Part shown: piece after piece, positions 35,335 to 47,740 of the stretch
How positions within the stretch are numbered: position 1 is the stretch's first letter
Layout: each line of letters begins with the position of its first letter
Assembly (NCBI GenBank): GCA_027422505.1
Contig: JAPQWV010000028.1
Location: forward strand, 4,244,001 to 4,308,000
DNA: 64,000 nt
From: Craterostigma plantagineum
Taxonomy: Eukaryota > Streptophyta > Magnoliopsida > Lamiales > Linderniaceae
Reading direction: 5' to 3'
The notes under the pieces: model-generated
What the model was told of the DNA's origin: nothing
The model's input: the letters and a program-made list of their open reading frames with translations, nothing else
Databases searched by the model: none
Translations under genes and position numbers: made by a program

Positions 35335-36005
35335 AATTTCGCCCCCGAAATTCCGTCGGATGGAACAATTCAGGAACTTAGTGAGGTGATAGAAAATTAC
35401 CCAATAACTTGTAAGGGTACTCCTTACTAAGGAGGATAAAAGAGCGAATTCTCATGAAGTGGGATAATTCTTCAAGTCTTGCATTTCTGATCTTGAGAAG
35501 AAAAGATCGTAGTCGTTGATCTTAAACCGAAAGCTATCTTGGTTTATGCCTAAGGAAGTTAACAGGGAGGCTCAAATAAATTGTCAAAGGTAGAAACGAA
35601 TAGGATCTTAATAAAGTAAATATGGACATTATTTTAGATTAGTCGAACCTGCATCGCCTTGAGGACCTAACGAGAATAACTACAATTCTAACTCAAACAG
35701 AGAATGGAAGTCATTAGCATCTATCACGCTTCCGCTGCACTACTCTGATATTGAACGAACATGTTTCTTAGAATGAGCAAAAGATTGGGGCATAGAGTTA
35801 TACCCCGAATATTATTGAATCTTAGGTTTCAGGAATTCATGTACGAATTCCTACTTCGAACGCCTATCTACTACGATCATGATTCAGGTCGACACTTGAA
35901 CTGGTATCAACCAAGTCGGCTAAAAGAATTCCCGAGTCTTACCACATAAGTGGTGGGTACAAAAGGAAGTGTGGCTCCTAAGTCCACTAACATGCATGTT
36001 GAGGT
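35335..36005. other. non-coding 3' part of internal region, unit 1
   Basis: About 670 bp between the gag stop and the PPT with no pol homology. The same sequence is in unit 2 (40540-41210) and, diverged, in the third element (62784-63330). An antisense 62-codon frame recurs in all three but shows no domain. Confidence 0.8.
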
Positions 36006-37137
36006 TTAATCGGTTAGGAGGGTACCTTCCGTCTCGGATGGATTGTTTTCTGCTTCTTCCGCTGTAAGCATGTATACCCGAGCAGGGGCCGTCAGCGGCT
36101 TAGCCTGGTTTGCTCCCTGACTTCCAGATGCATTCTCTGGGCACACTACGGAGTAGTGGCCTGCCTTGCCACATTTAAAGCAAGTGGAGTTTTGGGAGAA
36201 ACAGACGCCTAGATGACGTCGTGCACATTTTGGGCATACGGGTGCATTCGGTTGGGGTCTCCCCTGATTCGGATTTGTTTGTTGAGGTGGTCGAGGGCGG
36301 TTTTGGAAATTGGATTTCACATTCTTAGGAACAAATGGTTTCTTCGGGTTATTTCCGTTCCCTTTGGGTCCTTGTTCGAATTTTCTTTTAATCTCCTGGG
36401 CTCGTACAATTCTGATTTCGGCTTGCTCAGCCATCAGGGCTCGTTCCGCCATTTGGGCATAAGTAGCCCCTTGGAGTCCAGCCATGCCAACATCACGGTA
36501 AAGTTCTGGCTTCAAGCCCTCCATAAATCGCTCAATCTTCAGCGTATCCGTACTTACCATGTGGGTTGCAAATCGAGACAACTGTTCGAACTTTCGAATA
36601 TACTCCGCCACCGTCATTGCTCCTTGGCGGAGATTGATGAACTCGTTCATCCTTTGGGCTCGAACGGGAGCAGTGAAATACTTGCCTCTGAAAATTCTTT
36701 GAAGCGCTCCCAAGTCATTGTTATCGGATCTTCGAGAGTCAGGATCGTGTCCCACCAGTGGCCGGTGCTTCCCTTTAATAGGTACCCAGCGCACAAGGCC
36801 TTTTCGGTTTCAGGGGTACGATATGACTATGTTGGAACATAGTTTCTAGGGTTCGAAGCCAATCCTCAGCCGAGGTTGGGTCAAGAGCATCTTCAAAGGT
36901 TGGGGGGTTAAGTTTGCGAAATCTCTCTCCGACCATTTCGATTCTGTCGGGCTGAGGGGGTCCGTTACTTGATTGCCCGCCAGCGTTTTGTTGTTGAATT
37001 AGTTGCTGAATTTGGGCAGATTGTTGGCGGACTAGTTCCGCGAGTTGGAGAATAGTCGCATCTCGATTATCAGCAGGGGTTGCGGGTTCCTTACCTTTAT
37101 CTGCACCCCCACTATTCTCATTTCTTGTCCTACCCAT
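36006..37137 (-). pseudogene. Ty3/gypsy gag, unit 1, frameshifted
   Basis: The N-terminal part starts at 37137 (MGRTRNENSGGADKGK), with coiled-coil-like LAELVRQQSAQIQQLIQQQ and RKLNPPTFEDALDP. The retrotransposon gag domain follows (GKYFTAPVRAQRMNEFINLR, MTVAEYIRKFEQLSRF), then a CCHC zinc knuckle CFKCGKAGHYSVVC, and a stop at 36006. Relative to the third element, a 5-bp insertion after FQHS (about 36828) shifts the frame; a second 1-bp loss near 36690 is private to this unit. Gag forms the virus-like particle of LTR elements. The product stops before any protease, so the unit depends on other elements for mobility. Confidence 0.9.
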
Positions 37138-37276
37138 CGTTCTTTTATCCTAATGTTCCTAAGATCAATCAGCCATGTAATACAAGAAGTTCATAGAAAC
37201 ATAAAACTTACAAGCAAGGCCGCTTCAGTGCTTTTGAGTGTGTGTACATGGACAGTCTGCAGAACCTATATCCTAA

Positions 37277-37288
37277 GCTCTGATACCA
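37277..37288 (-). other. primer-binding site, unit 1
   Basis: On the minus strand, TGGTATCAGAGC, complementary to the 3' end of plant initiator tRNA-Met, 2 nt inside the 5' (middle) LTR end. Confidence 0.9.
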
Positions 37289-37290
37289 CC

Positions 37291-40200
37291 TGTGGCAGCC
37301 CCGCCTTCACCACTATTTCTTAACTAGTCTACGCGACTAATATCGTAATAATAAAATAAATTGTGCGAAATTTCGGATAAAATTTTTCCTTCTATAAAAA
37401 GGAATCGTAAAATTGTCTACAAAATCATCCTGGGTCCTATTTACATAGGAAAGCGCGCATGCGGGTCAAAATAAATTTATCTACTGGGCCTCCACGAGGT
37501 CGCATCCATGCACACACTTCCATCTCAAAAGCCCCCGGAAGCTTCAAAAGTCGGCCTCGCCTTGAAAATGATCACGTACCGTGATTGCGGGGTCCTACAA
37601 CACATAAAACGTGGAATGAGCTTATAAAGCTTAGTAAGTGAAAACCATGCATGAAATGCACGTGACCTAAATAGCGAAGGCATCCGCGCCAATGCTATTG
37701 ACCTCTCGTATCCTTCTCGTTCTTTTCATTTTTTATTGGGCCCTCGACTTTCAATCTTACTATGCACCATATAGAGCTCAAACCCCTAAGGGTATAAGTA
37801 GCAGTACACACACTGGGAGGCTAAACCCGAGTACTCCATCTGTGCGTAACCCTATGGTGCCTTTCAATCCCAATGCGGTACACACTGAGAGGCTACCGGT
37901 GCCTTTCAATCCCAGTGTGATCCACACTGAGAGGCTACTAGTGCCTTTCAATCCCAATGCAGTCCCATTGAGAGGCTAACCCGGGCACACAAATTTCGTT
38001 TAACCCTAAGGCGCCTTTCCATCCCAATGCGGTCTGACACGCGGGCGCTTCTCACTGGTAGCTTACTGCAAGGTCGCCAACACTCGAGGTTCCCTCAGTG
38101 TCGCTCATACCCTCGAGTCGCATCCTCCAGGTTGCATCTCCCGCTACGGGGTATTCCCCCTACCTTTCGTGAATCAGGTAATTCGGTTTCGTGAATCGTC
38201 GTGGTAGCATAGAAGAGCCGTGACTCGTCATTGAGTCGACATAAACGACCATATCGGCAAATATACATATCGCTTTCAAGCGAACTTATACACATGCACG
38301 CTACACGCTATCTCCCTGACTCTCATACTAGTCGTGCGTGCTCATGCTCATGCCGTGAGTATGCGTGTCATGTCATCGTATAACGTAATTAAATCACGTA
38401 AGAACTCACAAAAATCATGTAAGCACATAGACACGTCACATAAAATCATAAAAGCACATAACACATAGTTTCATGCACATAAAAATTATGTGTTGTAGTT
38501 GCGATTTCCACTTACCTGGTATCCTTAGCTACTTAGCTTATCGTACTTGTCAATTGCTAACATTCAAACCCTAAGTATAGAAACATATAAAATTAGGGTT
38601 TGTTAGTCTAATTATAATTTCACTAAAATGGCTTAATTTAGAAAACCCTAGTTTCGACTTTTATAAATTTCGAAACCCTAAAATTTAGAACTTTAACCTA
38701 AACTGAGAAATACTATTATTATAAATCTCGGCATGAATTAAGATATATCTCGACATGGATTAAAATAGATCTCAATATAGCCTAAATCTCGACATTGTAG
38801 GTACAAGATTCCGATATGTGTCTTTGAAATTATAATTTAATATTATAATCGTAATCCTAGAATCTCGATACAGTTATAAGTTCTCAAGCTTAGCAGTGAA
38901 ATAAGATCTCGACATAAGACATACAATGATTTCGAGATTCTACTAAGGATGCGTTTCGAGATTGTTCTTAAAATGAATTGTCGAGTTTTGACTATGGGAT
39001 TTCGAGCTCTTTCACAATAATAGATCTCGACATTATCTATATAATACTAACATGAAATTCAGCATAAACCTCGATATGAATTTTGATCTCGACATATGCA
39101 AAGATTTCGACACAAATCCTCAAGATAGATCTCGATATTATACACTCAAGGATTTCGATGCTACATAGACCCGATATAATACATGAAATGATTTCGATAT
39201 TATACATAAAAGCTTCGATATTTAAACTAGTCAATACACGCTGATCTAGGCATGAACTCGAGGTTATATATATCGAAATGATAACATGTCGAGATTACAT
39301 GTTGAAACTATAACGAATAGTCGATATCAATATAACTCGAGATTCATCCTACCAATTTACTTGACTCTGAAATTCATAACTTGGGGAATCATATTACCAC
39401 TGAAATACCCTACAGAATTCGTCCAAGTTCATGTAACATCATGGTCTTCTAAGAACTATCCTAAATTCAGAAGTAGTACACACTAAGAATATTAAATTTT
39501 CGATGAAAACCCTAACATCAATAGTTTAAATCCTAATTCCTTCTTACCATTAGGTTATGTAAAATACTAGGTCGTAAAAAATTAGAACTAATTTAGAGAG
39601 CATAATTGAAATCATACCTCCCTGAACCGAAGTTTGAACGCTATTTTAAGCTTCCTCCTTTGATTCTTTTATCTTAATCGGTCTTGAGTGGCTTTTGCAA
39701 GAGTTTTCTTATTTCAGTAGTAGTCTGTTATTAAGGTTTCAAAGAAAACGTTCTTCTTAAAATATATTTGATAAGGTATAAAGTGACGAGATTTCCTCTT
39801 GCCTAAGCAACTTATTCTAATATTTATCCTTTGTAATTATCTGTTGCTTTGTTGTCTTTCTATCATATACCTAGCGTAACCTAATGTACAAATGACATGA
39901 GTGGTTATATTAATATTTATCATATCTTAATTATTATGTTAGGTATTCGATATACATAGACAACCCTATATTCCAAGTTTCGAAATTCTAGTATTTCAAG
40001 ATTTTCTATTTGGTCTCGAGTTTTAAATATTTTAGACCTTCAAGATTTCGAGCTTCATTATTTCGGTTCCAAGACATCGAGATTTACATGTATTATAAAA
40101 TTTCTTCTTACTCTTTTGAGACTTTCATAAATTCGTCATCCTTATTTCGATACATTATAATTTCGATATCATACTTAGAAAACCCTAATGTTCACAAACT

Positions 40201-40522
40201 CCTCTTGTCTAGTTTCGATTCCTACCCAGGTAAATATTAATTATTTTCCTAAGTTAGAATTCTTCATAGCACGTAATTAATTCACCATTTAAAATTTTCC
40301 ACATCCTACGTTCATCACTTAAGTCATAATTCGTGGCACACATAGGAATCATAAATCACACAGCATGAAATCATAGAGACACGTAAGTCATTTAAGAACA
40401 TAAAGGTATAAAAACATTGCATCAATCAAAGTCCTAATTTCTTGTTTAATTAGTTCAATGAAATTTCTAATTTATTGCTAATTGAGTCGTAAATCCCGTA
40501 ATTAAATTTTACGGGTATTACA
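37291..40522 (-). repeat. shared middle LTR-2, 3232 bp
   Basis: Acts as 5' LTR for unit 1 and 3' LTR for unit 2. Its low-coordinate portion shares many variants with LTR-3 (for example the AATTCGTCCAAG segment near 39416 and the CTTTCGTGAATCAGG segment near 38163). Its high-coordinate portion shares variants with LTR-1 (GGTAAATATT, GAGTCGTAAAT). Confidence 0.92.
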
Positions 40523-40539
40523 TCCTCCCCACTTAAAAG
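40523..40539 (-). other. polypurine tract, unit 2
   Basis: Same position as in unit 1 with one substitution in the G run. Confidence 0.85.
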
Positions 40540-41210
40540 AATTTCGCCCCCGAAATTCCGTCGGATGGAACAATTCAGGAACTTAGTGAGGTGATAGAAA
40601 ATTACCCAATAACTTGTAAGGGTACTCCTTACTAAGGAGGATAAAAGAGCGAATTCTCATGAAGTGGGATAATTCTTCAAGTCTTGCATTTCTGATCTTG
40701 AGAAGAAAAGATCGTAGTCGTTGATCTTAAACCGAAAGCTATCTTGGTTTATGCCTTAGGAAGTTAACAGGGAGGCTCAAATAAATTGTCAAAGGTAGAA
40801 ACGAATAGGATCTTAATAAAGTAAATATGGACATTATTTTAGATTAGTCGAACCTGCATCGCCTTGAGGACCTAACGAGAATAACTACAATTCTAACTCA
40901 AACAGAGATTGGAAGTCATTAGCATCTATCACGCTTCCGCTGCACTACTCTGATATTGAACGAACATGTTTCTTAGAATGAGCAAAAGATTGGGGCATAG
41001 AGTTATACCCCGAATATTATTGAATCTTAGGTTTCAGGAATTCATGTACGAATTCCTACTTCGAACGCCTATCTACTACGATCATGATTCAGGTCGACAC
41101 TTGAACTGGTCTCAACCAAGTCGGCTAAAAGAATTCTCGAGTCTTACCACATAAGTGGTGGGTACAAAAGGTAGTGTGGCTCCTAAGTCCACTAACATGC
41201 ATGTTGAGGT

Positions 41211-42343
41211 TTAATCGGTTAGGAGGGTACCTTCCGTCTCGGATTGATTGTTTTCTGCTTCTTCCGCTGTAAGCATGTATACCCGAGCAGGGGCCGTCAG
41301 CGGCTTAGCCTGGTTTGCTCCCTGACTTCCAGATGCATTCTCTGGGCACACTACGGAGTAGTGGCCTGCCTTGCCACATTTAAAGCAAGTGGAGTTTTGG
41401 GAGAAACAGACGCCTAGATGACGTCGTGCACATTTTGGGCATACGGGTGCATTCGGTTGGGGTCTCCCCTGATTCGGATTTGTTTGTTGAGGTGGTCGAG
41501 GGCGGTTTTGGAAATTGGATTTCACATTCTTAGGAACAAATGGTTTCTTCGGGTTATTTCCGTTCGCTTTGGGTCCTTGTTCGAATTTCCTTTTAATCTC
41601 CTGGGCTCGTACAATTCTGATTTCGGCTTGCTCAGCCATCAGGGCTCGTTCCGCCATTTGGGCATAAGTAGCCCCTTGGAGTCCAGCCATGCCAACATCA
41701 CGGTAAAGTTCTGGCTTCAAGCCCTCCATAAATCGCTCAATCTTCAGCGTATCCGTACTTACCATGTGGGTTGCAAATCGAGACAACTGTTCGAACTTTC
41801 GAATATACTCCGCCACCGTCATTGCTCCTTGGCGGAGATTGATGAACTCGTTCATCCTTTGGGCTCGAACGGGAGCAGTGAAATACTTGCCTCTGAAAAG
41901 TTCTTTGAATCGCTCCCAAGTCATTGTTATCGGATCTTCGAGAGTCAGGATCGTGTCCCACCAGTGGCCGGTGCTTCCCTTTGATAGGTACTCAGCGCAC
42001 AAGGCCTTTTCGGTTTCAGGGGTACGATATGACTATGTTGGAACATAGTTTCTAGGGTTCGAAGCCAATCCTCAGCCGAGGTTGGGTCAAGAGCATCTTC
42101 AAAGGTTGGGGGGTTAAGTTTGCGAAATCTCTCTCCGACCATTTCGATTCTGTCGGGCTGAGGGGGTCCGTTACTTGATTGCCCGCCAGCGTTTTGTTGT
42201 TGAATTAGTTGCTGAATTTGGGCAGATTGTTGGCGGACTAGTTCCGCGAGTTGGAGAATAGTCGCATCTCGATTATCAGCAGGGGTTGCGGGTTCCTTAC
42301 CTTTATCTGCACCCCCACTATTCTCATTTCTTGTCCTACCCAT
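41211..42343 (-). pseudogene. Ty3/gypsy gag, unit 2, frameshifted
   Basis: Same architecture as the unit 1 gag. The N-terminal 132-codon frame (42343-41945) and the 263-codon frame (42002-41211) overlap because of the shared 5-bp insertion. The second frame is otherwise continuous from MCAEYLSKGSTGHWWDT through the gag core to the CFKCGKAGHYSVVC knuckle and stop. The shared insertion shows that both units descend from one already frameshifted parent, in agreement with tandem duplication rather than two insertions. Confidence 0.9.
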
Positions 42344-42482
42344 CGTTCTTTTATCCTAATGTTCCTAAGATCAATCAGCCATGTAATACAAGAAGTTCAT
42401 AGAAACATAAAACTTACAAGCAAGGCCGCTTCCGTGCTTTTGAGTGTGTGTACATGGACAGTCTGCAGAACCTATATCCTAA

Positions 42483-42494
42483 GCTCTGATACCA
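42483..42494 (-). other. primer-binding site, unit 2
   Basis: TGGTATCAGAGC on the minus strand next to the LTR-3 end. Confidence 0.9.
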
Positions 42495-42496
42495 CC

Positions 42497-45295
42497 TGTG
42501 GCAGCCCCGCCTTCACCACTATTTCTTAACTAGTCTACGCGACTAATATCGTAATAATAAAATAAATTGTGCGAAATTTCGGATAAAATTTTTCCTTCTA
42601 TAAAAAGGAATCGTAAAATTGTCTACAAAATCATCCTGGGTCCTATTTACATAGGAAAGCGCGCATGCGGGTCAAAATAAATTTATCTACTGGGCCTCCA
42701 CGAGGTCGCATCCATGCACACACTTCCATCTCAAAAGCCCCCGGAAGCTTCAAAAGTCGGCCTCGCCTTGAAAATGATCACGTACCGTGATTGCGGGGTC
42801 CTACAACACATAAAACGTGGAATGAGCTTATAAAGCTTAGTAAGTGAAAACCATGCATGAAATGCACGTGACCTAAATAGCGAAGGCATCCGCGCCAATG
42901 CTATTGACCTCTCGTATCCTTCTCGTTCTTTTCATTTTTTATTGGGCCCTCGACTTTCAATCTTACTATGCACCATATAGAGCTCAAACCCCTAAGGGTA
43001 TAAGTGGCAGTACACACACTGGGAGGCTAAACCCGAGTACTCCATCTGTGCGTAACCCTATGGTGCCTTTCAATCCCAATGCGGTACACACTGAGAGGCT
43101 ACCAGTGCCTTTCAATCCCAGTGTGATCCACACTGAGAGGCTACTAGTGCCTTTCAATCCCAATGCAGTCCCATTGAGAGGCTAACCCGGGCACACAAAT
43201 TTCGTTTAACCCTAAGGTGCCTTTCCATCACAATGCGGTCTGACACGCGGGCGCTTCTCACTGGTAGCTTACTGCAAGGTCGCCAACACTCGAGGTTCCC
43301 TCAGTGTCGCTCATACCCTCGAGTCGCATCCTCCAGGTTGCATCTCCCGCTACGGGGTATTCCCCCTACCTTTCGTGAATCAGGTAATTCGGTTTCGTGA
43401 ATCGTCGTGGTAGCATAGAAGAGCCGTGACTCGTCATTGAGTCGACATAAACGACCATATCGGCAAATATACATATCGCTTTCAAGCGAACTTATACACA
43501 TGCACGCTACACGCTATCTCCCTGACTCTCATACTAGTCGTGCGTGCACATGCTCATGCCGTGAGTATGCGTGTCATGTCATCGTATAACGTAATTAAAT
43601 CACGTAAGAACTCACAAAAATCATATAAGCACATAGACACGTCACATAAAATCATAAAAGCACATAACACATAATTTCATGCACATAAAAATTATGTGTT
43701 GTAGTTGCGATTTCCACTTACCTGGTATCCTTAGCTACTTAGCTTATCGTACTTGTCAATTGCTAACATTCAAACCCTAAGTATAGAAACATATAAAATT
43801 AGGATTTGTTAGTCTAATTATAATTTCACTAAAATGGCTTAATTTAGAAAACCCTAGTTTCGACTTTTATAAATTTCGAAACCCTAAAATTTAGAACTTT
43901 AACCTAAACTGAGAAATACTATTATTATAAATCTCAGCATGAATTAAGATATATCTCGACATGGATTAAAATAGATCTCAATATAGCCTAAATCTCGACA
44001 TTGTAGGTACAAGATTCCGATATGTGTCTTTGAAATTATAATTTAATATTATAATCGTAATCCTAGAATCTCGATACAGTTATAAGTTCTCAAGCTTAGC
44101 GGTGAAATAAGATCTCGACATAAGACATACAATGATTTCGAGATTCTACTAAGGATGCATTTCGAGATTGTTCTTAAAATGAATTGTCGAGTTTTGACTA
44201 TGGGATTTCGAGCTCTTTCACAATAATAGATCTCGACATTATCTATATAATACTAACATGAAATTCGGCATAAACCTCGATATGAATTGTGATCTCGACA
44301 TATGCAAAGATTTCGACACAAATCCTCAAGATAGATCTCGATATTATACACTCAAGGATTTCGATGCTACATAGACCCGATATAATACATGAAATGATTT
44401 CGATATTACACATAAAAGCTTCGATATTTAAACTAGTCAATACACGCTGATCTAGGCATGAACTCGAGGTTATATATATATCGAAATGATAACATGTCGA
44501 GATTACATGTTGAAACTATAACGAATTGTCGATATCAATATAACTCGAGATTCATCCTACCAATTTACTTGACTCTGAAATTCATAACTTGGGGAATCAT
44601 ATTACCACTGAAATACCCTACAGAATTCGTCCAAGTTCATGTAACATAATGGTCTTCTAAGAGTACAAATGACATGAGTGGTTATATTAATATTTATCAT
44701 ATCTTAATTATTATGTTAGGTTTTCGATATACATAGAAACCCTATATTCCAAGTTTCGAAATTCTAGTATTTCAAGATTTTCTATTTGATCTCGAGTTTT
44801 AAATATTTTAGACCTTCAAGATTTCGAGCTTCATTATTTCGGTTCCAAGACTTCGAGATTTACATGTATTATAAAATTTCTTCTTACTCTTTTGAGACTT
44901 TCATAAATTCGTCATCCTTATTTCGATACCTTATAATTTCGATATCATACTTAGAAAACCCTAATGTTCACAAACTCCTCTTGTCTAGTTTCGATTCCTA
45001 CCCAGGTAAATGTTAATTATTTTCCTAAGTTAGAATTCTTCATAGCACGTAATTAATTCACCATTTAAAATTTTCCACATCCTACGTTCATCACTTAAGT
45101 CATAATTCGTAGCACACATAGTCATAAATCACACAGCATGAAATCATAGAGACACGTAAGTCTTTTAAGAACATAAAGGTATAAAAACATTGCATCAATC
45201 AAAGTCCTAATTTCTTATTTAATTAGTTCAATGAAATTTCTAATTTATTGCTAATTGAGTCATAAATCCCGTAATTAAATTTTACGGGTATTACA
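42497..45295 (-). repeat. array LTR-3 (5' LTR of unit 2), 2799 bp
   Basis: Same LTR with an internal deletion of about 430 bp near 44661, relative to about 39462-39890 in LTR-2. Ends are intact; TSD ATAAA follows at 45296-45300. Confidence 0.92.
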
Positions 45296-45300
45296 ATAAA

Positions 45301-45799
45301 CCAAGCAGATCCTCAACCTCAGAAACATAAAAAATGTTTAAGAACATGTTCACAGAACCTCAACCTCAGAACAACATATCAGTCTCAACAAGTCTAAAAT
45401 CTTACTAACATAGATAATATCATTCATACAAGTGGAACATAAACCCACAAGGATCTATAAGTATTGTGGAAGCCATGGAGCAACGATATGCTTCGACTTC
45501 GACATCATCAAGATACCTTCTACAATCTGTAGGTCCGACGATGTATTTATCCATGGACATTGCAACATGTACGCCGCAATCCATGCCCTCCGGATTCTTC
45601 TCCCTCGTCTACATAAAAATATAATGAATTTACAGTACCAAAAACCATGAACAAACATTACCAATTCAATTAATATACGGTATCAAGACAACAAACAATT
45701 AAATTACGACGACGAAAAATAAAACTCTAATTTAAGTCCTAAACCCCAAATTGAAGCACTAATCAAAGAAGTTAACATTAACTCCAAATGCCAAAAAAT
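45301..45799. other. interval with a possible protease-like fragment
   Basis: 45455-45615 on the minus strand reads, in one frame, NPEGMDCGVHVAMSMDKY and EAYRCSMASTILID, which recalls the catalytic-Cys region of Ulp1-like proteases, without any His/Asp part. The call rests on a few residues only. 45700-45800 is a diverged duplicate of 46190-46320. Confidence 0.3.
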
Positions 45800-46023
45800 T
45801 ACCGATGAGCCCTTAGCTCTACTGGTTGAGGGGGAGGTGCCTGGAGTCATGTTGGGAGAGGTCCTGGGTTCGAACCTCCACCCTGTGACATTTCTCCAGG
45901 CCTGCCCACATGGGCCCAGACATGTGCGATTGACCTGGTCGACCCGTTTAGCAGGTAGTGGGTCGGCCCCGGGGTTTCACCATCGGCTTTCCCCGGTTAC
46001 AAAAAAAAAAAAAAAAAAAAAAA
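45800..46023 (+). mobile_element. tRNA-derived SINE
   Basis: The 5' part has a tRNA-like A box (TAGCTCTACTGGTTGAG) and B box (GGGTTCGAACC), followed by a non-tRNA body and a terminal poly(A) of about 25. A 14-bp TSD, AAATGCCAAAAAAT, lies at 45786-45799 and 46024-46037. Length of about 220 bp is normal for plant SINEs. The TSD and poly(A) fit LINE-driven insertion; the A/B boxes imply a Pol III promoter. Confidence 0.92.
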
Positions 46024-46037
46024 AAATGCCAAAAAAT

Positions 46038-47079
46038 CAAAAAATTTAAAAAAAAAACCAAACTTACAGTTGAAACGTGCTCGCTCACTCTCGTTCAACA
46101 GAGGTGTTGGAAAATGAAAACTTGCACGTTCGCTCATCCTCTGTCTCGAAACCCTAATTTGAAAGATATCAAAATCCCAAATCGAACACGAAAAATAAAA
46201 CTCTAATTTTAGCCCTAAACCTCAAATTCGAGCACTAATCAAAGAAATTAACATTGCCCTGGAATCCTTGAAGAAATGAACCTATCGAAGCCGTAAGCTC
46301 TACATTAACCCCAAATGCCAAAAAAATAATAAAAAAAACACAAACTTACAGTCGAAACTTGCTCTCTCTGTCTCGTCTCGTTTTCTTCTCGACTCGTTCT
46401 CTGTCTCGTCTCGTTTTCTGTCTCGTTCTCTACCTCGTTCTATCGTTCTCTGCCTCGTTCTATCATTCTCCGCCGCATTCTATCATTCTCTGTTCTTATT
46501 TCGATCGTCCACTGTGAATGAAAGTGAAAAAAGAGAGGGTTCGGGTGTTCAATGGTTTAATGGTTGTTTGGTAATATTGTTGGTTTTATAAGGCTAAATT
46601 GTCCATTAGGTAGGTATATGATATAAAAGTTTGACGTGGGGAGTTTGATGATAAATGAATTGGAAGGAGGGAGTTAATTGATGGATAGTTTGGGTATAGG
46701 GATTTATGTGTAGATTTACCATGTATAAGTGTATATAGATATTAATTGTAAACCGCCAATTATTTTTTAGGATTTGAAATCAATATTTATGTGTAGGATA
46801 AATCTCTTATCGTCATAGGAGTTCAATAAATAAGTAAATAGCATGAGATGGCGAATACACAAGAATTCACGTGTCAGTCATATAATGAATAACTCATCAA
46901 TTAGCAGCAGCATGGCACGAATAACCATGCGACAAGATTAGATTAGATCGTACGCAACGCACTGCCTATATACATGCCATACAATCTCTTGAACTTCTTC
47001 CCCATATTGTTTCGGTTCTTGTTATATTATTTACACAACATATGCATCGTATGTTGCTACAAGAAAAAAAAATTTATAA
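46038..47079. other. duplicated flank and upstream region of the 47 kb gene
   Basis: 46040-46390 contains two diverged copies of a segment (CAAACTTACAGTYGAAACKTGCTC) that also matches 45700-45800. 46370-46500 repeats TCTCGTCTCGTTYTCT. A TATATA at 46967-46972 lies 108 bp before the ATG at 47080 and is a fair TATA-box candidate. Confidence 0.5.
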
Positions 47080-47740
47080 ATGGCGTCCGTTGAAGAACCA
47101 ATGCTCTCGAGGCTCAACCGACTCGACAGAATTGTAAGGCATCGTAACTCCTTTTTCTTTTATATGTTGGGACTAATATTTTTTTTTTATCGATTATACG
47201 TTTAATAATGACGATGATGATGTTCATCAGCTGAAGCAACTCGAAGAGATAAAGAGCGTGAGCTACTACTACTCACCAAAAAGCTCTGCGTCATACGCAT
47301 CATCAAGTGACGTCACACCATTAGCCGATGACGTGTCACCACGAAGCGCCCTTGAGAAGGAGAATATGGTACTACGGTGTTATCACCGTCCGATGAGTGA
47401 GGTGATGATGGAAGTTGAAGAAAAGGGCACTTTACTCGAAAGATTAGTACATGCCGAGGATCGTATTTTGAAGGTAATATACTTTACTCGTACTAAAGTT
47501 AAATAATTCTATATATATATATATATATGTGTGTGTATATTGGATTTGACATGGATACTGTCTCTGTAGATGTGTTTGCATTTAGAGGAAGAGTTGGAGT
47601 CCGAGAGGAGCAAAGAGCTTCTGCATCTTGATGAGAAGAATGTAGCAATGAAGAAGAAGGAGAAGAAATTGCCTTTCAAGAAATTAATGAAATCCTTAGC
47701 GGGAAGGAAAGAGGACATTCACAATAATAAAGATGATTAA
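47080..47740 (+). CDS. plant-specific conserved coiled-coil protein, 155 aa, three exons
   Basis: Exons 47080-47133, 47231-47473 and 47570-47740; both introns are GT-AG and phase 0, giving 155 aa. The N-terminus is EEPMLSRLNRLDRILKQLEE; the conserved core is CYHRPMSEVMMEVEEKGTLL followed by ERLVHAEDRILKMCLHLEEE; the C-terminus is Lys-rich (KKKEKKLPFKKLMKSLAG). I recognise this as a small uncharacterised family of land plants, but know no function. Leucine/Glu heptad-like segments suggest coiled coils; no signal peptide or membrane helix is seen. All exons are open and splice sites canonical, so it looks functional. It stands alone, 168 bp upstream of the MULE-2 insertion. Intron 2 contains a (TA)n tract. 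Confidence 0.85.

Larger units (their letters stand above)
32112..45295 (-). mobile_element. tandem gag-only Ty3/gypsy array LTR-INT-LTR-INT-LTR
   Basis: One 5-bp TSD, ATAAA, flanks the whole 13.2 kb (32107-32111 and 45296-45300). Inside are three LTRs and two internal regions in the same (minus) orientation, with the middle LTR serving as the 5' LTR of one unit and the 3' LTR of the next. Internal borders have a tRNA-iMet-type PBS (TGGTATCAGAGC) and a purine tract, and no TSD. Each internal region (about 1.97 kb) encodes only gag, with no protease, reverse transcriptase or integrase, as in TR-GAG elements. LTRs are longer than the internal region. The structure fits unequal LTR recombination after a single insertion. 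Confidence 0.93.

Noticed and set aside
35761..35949. 62-codon frame repeated at 40966 and, on -, at 62755
   Set aside because: Antisense non-coding internal region; conserved only because the element is repeated.
36213..36842. 209-codon plus-strand frame, repeated at 41418-41984
   Set aside because: Exactly antisense to gag in both units; it has no domain and is explained by codon bias of the gag strand.
45800..45880. tRNA gene
   Set aside because: A and B boxes are present, but no cloverleaf closes, and the poly(A) tail with TSD identifies a SINE.
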